A stretch of 64,000 bases of DNA. It comes from Microbacterium immunditiarum. Lineage in GTDB: Bacteria; Actinomycetota; Actinomycetes; Actinomycetales; Microbacteriaceae. Shown in pieces: positions 61,051-64,000 of the stretch (its first letter is position 1; each line of letters begins with the position of its first letter). The notes under the pieces were generated by a model. It was not told where the DNA came from, searched no databases, and saw nothing but the letters and a program-made list of their open reading frames with translations. The stretch is taken from the NCBI RefSeq assembly GCF_013409785.1, contig NZ_JACCBV010000001.1, positions 992,001 through 1,056,000 on the forward strand, given 5' to 3'. Both the position numbers and the translations under genes were made by a program.

Positions 61051-62577
61051 TCAGGGCCCGGGCGGCTCCGGCGGCACGAGCGGGCGGACGCTCGCGTAGC
61101 CGTCGGGGTCGATCTCGGGGCCGGATGCCGCGCCGAACATGCGCGTCGCGCCCGGTCGCTCCGACCACGGCGTCCACCCCGGCTCCTCGCCGCGGATGAG
61201 GCGGAGCGCAGCACCGTGAACGGCGTCGGCGAGTTCCTGCGGAGGTTCGGTGCCGGCGAGGGCGTCGACCCGCTCGGCGTCGAGACAGTCGAACCAGAAC
61301 GGCACGTCGAGGCAGTGGCACGCCCACCCGATCGCGGGCGAGGCCCACGAGAAGCGGTAGACCCAGGTGGGGGCATCCGACTTCGCCGCCGTGCGCGCAG
61401 CTGCGACCCGCACGACCGTCGAACGGAACGCGCGATCGCTCACGTACCGGCCGAGCAGCGCGGAGGTGCCTTTGCGGTGCTGCTCGGCATTCGCGGCGAC
61501 GTACGCGCGGCGCGTCGCCCGATCGAGCCTGAGTCTGCCGAGCGCGAGCGGCGCAGGGACGAACCGCAGGCTTCCCTTCGCGCGGTCGAGCAGCATCGTG
61601 AACTCGTCGTCCGTGGCGCCGAGCACGAGCGGTTTGTCAGCGCCGACGCCGTCGCGGATCGAGACGGGCGTCGGCTGCTTGAGCAGTTCGCCGTCGACCA
61701 TGGGTCCCCACGACGGTCCCTCGTCGAGCAGCAGGTTCACCGCGGCGAGCCGGTTGCGCGACTCGGGCGATGCGGCGTCGCTCTGCAGCGCCAGGAGCCT
61801 CTCCTCGTCGACCGACGCGAAGCCCGATCGCGTGGGCGCCACGTTCGCGAGCCGTGCGAGCTTGTCGGCGCGCTCCTCGGCTCTCTTGCGCGAGACGTCG
61901 CCGAGCGCGCCCGACATCGACCACGCTGCGTGGAACAGGTGCTGTGCCGCAGGCAGTCCGAGCAGCGTGAGCACGGCGCCGCCGCCCGCCGACTGCCCGG
62001 CGATCGTCACCCTCCCGGGGTCGCCGCCGAACGCCGCGATGTTGTCGCGCACCCACTCGAGGGCGGCGATCCAGTCGCGCACGCCGCGGTTGGCCGGAGC
62101 GCCGTCGATGTGGCCGAACCCGTCGAAGCCCAGGCGGTACGAGACCGAGACCGTGACGATGCCGTCGCGGTTGAAGGTGCGGCCGTCGTACCACGGGCTC
62201 GCGGGGGATCCGGCGATGTAGCCGCCGCCGTGGATCCACACGAGCACCGGCAGCTTCGCATCCGTGTCGCCCGGACGCGGCGTGAACACGTTCACGTTGA
62301 GCGTCGACTCGCCCGGCACCGAGGGCTCCGGGATGAGCGTCACCTCGGGCTGCGGTCCGCGCAGCGGCGTCGGCCCGTAGGCGGTGGCATCCCGCACGCC
62401 GTCCCACGGGTCGGGCGGCTCGGGGGCCTCGAAGCGGAGGTCTCCGACGGGAGGCTTCGCGAACGGGATGCCGAGGAAAGCCGCGGAGGCGCCCGGGGCG
62501 CCCGGCTCGCCCCGCCACACCCCGCGCACGGCTCCGGGTGCGATCCGCACGACGGGCGCAAGCGTGACCTCGCTCAT
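61051..62577 (-). CDS. Type-B carboxylesterase
   Basis: A 508-residue carboxylesterase/lipase. The oxyanion loop is VWIHGGGYIAGS, the nucleophile Ser is in IAGQSAGGGAV, and the Glu/Asp is in LGATDDEFTM. The His should be near the C-terminal GWACHCLDVPFWF. GIPFAKPPVGDLRF at the start is typical of the type-B group. No signal peptide. The TetR gene upstream overlaps its ATG (ATGA). Confidence 0.9.
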   Translation of the reverse strand: MSEVTLAPVVRIAPGAVRGVWRGEPGAPGASAAFLGIPFAKPPVGDLRFEAPEPPDPWDGVRDATAYGPTPLRGPQPEVTLIPEPSVPGESTLNVNVFTPRPGDTDAKLPVLVWIHGGGYIAGSPASPWYDGRTFNRDGIVTVSVSYRLGFDGFGHIDGAPANRGVRDWIAALEWVRDNIAAFGGDPGRVTIAGQSAGGGAVLTLLGLPAAQHLFHAAWSMSGALGDVSRKRAEERADKLARLANVAPTRSGFASVDEERLLALQSDAASPESRNRLAAVNLLLDEGPSWGPMVDGELLKQPTPVSIRDGVGADKPLVLGATDDEFTMLLDRAKGSLRFVPAPLALGRLRLDRATRRAYVAANAEQHRKGTSALLGRYVSDRAFRSTVVRVAAARTAAKSDAPTWVYRFSWASPAIGWACHCLDVPFWFDCLDAERVDALAGTEPPQELADAVHGAALRLIRGEEPGWTPWSERPGATRMFGAASGPEIDPDGYASVRPLVPPEPPGP

Positions 62578-63254
62578 GCGGCGCCCCCCTCGCGGACGGC
62601 GCGCCCGTCTGGTGGATCGTCGGACGCGGCCCGGGCGTGCGTGAAGACGAGCTCGAACAGGACGTCGATCGTCGCGGCCATGTCGAGGTCGGGCTCGAGC
62701 ATCCACTGCAGCTGCAGGCCGTCCGTGACCGCCTGGAAGATGCGCGCCAGCGTCTCGGGAGGTACGCGCGGCGCGACGCCGCCCTCCGCGAATCGGCGCG
62801 CGAGCGCGTCGGCGAACACCGACCGGAGCAGGGCCCCGCGATCGATGAAGAACCTGTGTGCGGGGTGCTCGGGGTCGGCGGCGTCCACCGAGAGCTGAGC
62901 GAACAGCTGCACGAGCCCCGGGACCTCGGCGTTGTGACGGATGACGGACAGGTACCCCTCGCGGATGTCGCGCACGTCGGCGGATGCGGGCACCGCCTCG
63001 AACCCCGAGAACGCGAGGTCCGCCTCGTCGCGCTTGCGAAGGACCTCCGTGAAGAGCTCCTCCTTGCTCGCGAAGTAGTGGAGGAGCCCCGCCTGACTGA
63101 GGCCCACGGCATCCGCGATCTCCTTGACGGATGCGCCGCGGTACCCCTCGCGCGCGATCACGTCGAGAGCGCGCGTCAGGATCTCCTCGCGCTTGGCGAC
63201 GCCCTTCGCGTAAGAGCCGCGCTTGCCGGATGGACCGGATCGCTTCTTTGCCAC
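62574..63254 (-). CDS. TetR-family regulator
   Basis: A 226-residue TetR regulator. The HTH is about residues 20-65: VIAREGYRGASVKEIADAVG and LLHYFASKEELFTEVL. The C-terminal ligand domain resembles the BetI-like type. A GTG start at 63254. It precedes the esterase gene with overlap and is divergent from the MFS gene at 63355, and likely represses both. Confidence 0.9.
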   Translation of the reverse strand: MAKKRSGPSGKRGSYAKGVAKREEILTRALDVIAREGYRGASVKEIADAVGLSQAGLLHYFASKEELFTEVLRKRDEADLAFSGFEAVPASADVRDIREGYLSVIRHNAEVPGLVQLFAQLSVDAADPEHPAHRFFIDRGALLRSVFADALARRFAEGGVAPRVPPETLARIFQAVTDGLQLQWMLEPDLDMAATIDVLFELVFTHARAASDDPPDGRAVREGGAA

Positions 63255-63277
63255 ACGAGAAGTAAACCCGAAGGTGC

Positions 63278-63309
63278 TTGATTCTGAAAACCGAGTGACA
63301 TATGGTTTT
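63278..63309 (+). promoter_or_regulatory. MFS promoter with TetR-type inverted repeat
   Basis: TTGATT (63278-63283), 17-bp spacer, TATGGT (63301-63306) form a plus-strand promoter. AAAACC (63287-63292) and GGTTTT (63304-63309) form an inverted repeat overlapping it, a candidate TetR site. Confidence 0.6.
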
Positions 63310-63354
63310 TGAGATTCGCTCACGGACGAGCGCCCACCCGTAGCAAGGAAACCC

Positions 63355-64000
63355 ATGACGACGACGTCTGACAACACAGCGCCCCTGACGGAGAACACCT
63401 TCGTAGCGACCGCCGCCGGGACCGATGATCCGCCGCCGCCCATCCGCGGTCTCCGTCGCCTCATGGCGTGGATCATCCCCGCAAACATGGGGATCTACCT
63501 GATCTGGGGTGCCGTGCCGGGCATCCTCCTCCCGCAGCAGATCACGCTCCTCTTCGGCGAGGAGGGTAAGGTCGCCAACCTCGCCGTCGTCGCGACGATC
63601 GGCGCCCTCGCCGCGATGCTCGCCCAGCCGATCGCGGGGCAGATCTCCGACCGCACGCGCTCCCGGTTCGGGCGCCGCGCCCCGTGGATCGTGCTCGGCG
63701 CGCTCGCGGGGGGCCTCGCCCTCGTCGGTCTCGCCTTTGCGAACTCGCTGGTGGCGGTCATCATCGGCTGGACCCTCGTCCAGATCGCCTACAACTTCGC
63801 GCAGGGTCCGCTCACGGCGGTAATGCCCGATCGCGTGCCCATCAAGCGTCGCGGCACGTTCGCCGCGCTGTCGGGTATCGGGCTCATGGTCGGAGCGCTC
63901 GGCGGATCGATCGTCGGAGCGATGTTCTTCAACAGCATCACCCTCGGATACGTGGTCTTCGCGGTGTTCTCCCTCGTGACCCTGACGCTCTTCGTCGTCT
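63355..64000 (+). CDS. MFS transporter, N-terminal part, cut by the window end
   Basis: The frame is open from ATG 63355 to the end, 215 codons. A ~35-residue polar tail is followed by about six hydrophobic segments. GQISDRTRSRFGRRAPWIVLG is the loop 2-3 motif and is shortened here to SDRTRSRFGRRAPW for the core. It resembles GPH/sugar-type MFS carriers. With the esterase and TetR next to it, it may import an ester substrate or export the product. Confidence 0.85.
   Translation, partial: MTTTSDNTAPLTENTFVATAAGTDDPPPPIRGLRRLMAWIIPANMGIYLIWGAVPGILLPQQITLLFGEEGKVANLAVVATIGALAAMLAQPIAGQISDRTRSRFGRRAPWIVLGALAGGLALVGLAFANSLVAVIIGWTLVQIAYNFAQGPLTAVMPDRVPIKRRGTFAALSGIGLMVGALGGSIVGAMFFNSITLGYVVFAVFSLVTLTLFVV

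Overview
The window looks like a chromosomal segment of a high-GC Gram-positive actinobacterium, most likely Microbacterium or a close relative in Microbacteriaceae. This is inferred from the strong G/C bias at third codon positions, GTG and TTG starts, many genes whose start codon lies 6-7 bases after a TANNNT -10 box (leaderless transcripts), an F420/LLM-type oxidoreductase, a GTP-type PEP carboxykinase and a CebR-type operator. No rRNA, tRNA, CRISPR array, intact insertion sequence or prophage was seen. Most of the window is catabolic and regulatory islands, with a few housekeeping genes (dinB, pckG, a DEAD-box helicase, a lipoate ligase).

Region 1 (1-5 kb): a truncated membrane protein, dinB, a small ORF, a SnoaL-like protein divergent from a MarR regulator around a clear palindrome, a patch of possible gene relics, and pckG. 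Region 2 (5-26 kb): the most unusual part. An IclR regulator and an acyl-CoA synthetase flank an operon that encodes a Cys-type UGSC family protein, an unrecognised 369-residue partner, a tiny CxxC protein and the two subunits of aconitase X. It is followed by two complete NitT/TauT-type ABC importers, a second IclR regulator, an IlvD-type dehydratase with an FAD oxidoreductase, an MFS exporter, an ABM-domain protein and a TPP enzyme. Eight 15-bp sites with the pattern GGACGCANTGCGTAC lie before four transcription units of this region, which suggests one IclR regulon for an undescribed catabolic pathway.

Region 3 (26-31.5 kb): a membrane-anchored sulfite-oxidase-fold enzyme, a gene scar, and the conserved but uncharacterised trio of circularly permuted ATP-grasp, alpha-E and transglutaminase-like proteins. 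Region 4 (31.5-52 kb): carbohydrate use. One LacI-controlled locus has a glycosidase, a CUT1-type ABC importer and a set of enzymes fitting oxidative uronate breakdown to 2-oxoglutarate. Next to it is a rhamnose operon (rhaI, aldolase/dehydrogenase fusion, rhaB, GH43) with its own LacI regulator and the remains of a deleted sugar ABC transporter. Region 5 (52-64 kb): MarR/MFS, a lipase-like hydrolase, a secreted GH6 cellulase under a CebR-type operator, a helicase, lipoate ligase, a beta-class DNA methyltransferase with a palindrome-derived insert, an LLM oxidoreductase, a DUF559-type gene between two copies of a 76-bp palindromic repeat, and a TetR-carboxylesterase/MFS locus cut by the window end.

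The islands work as self-contained units: each has its own local regulator with palindromic operators in the intergenic gap, and hairpins separate solute-binding-protein genes from the following transporter genes. Two places (27.6 kb and 49.3 kb) show the start of one gene joined to the end of another, so part of the accessory content has been lost by deletion.
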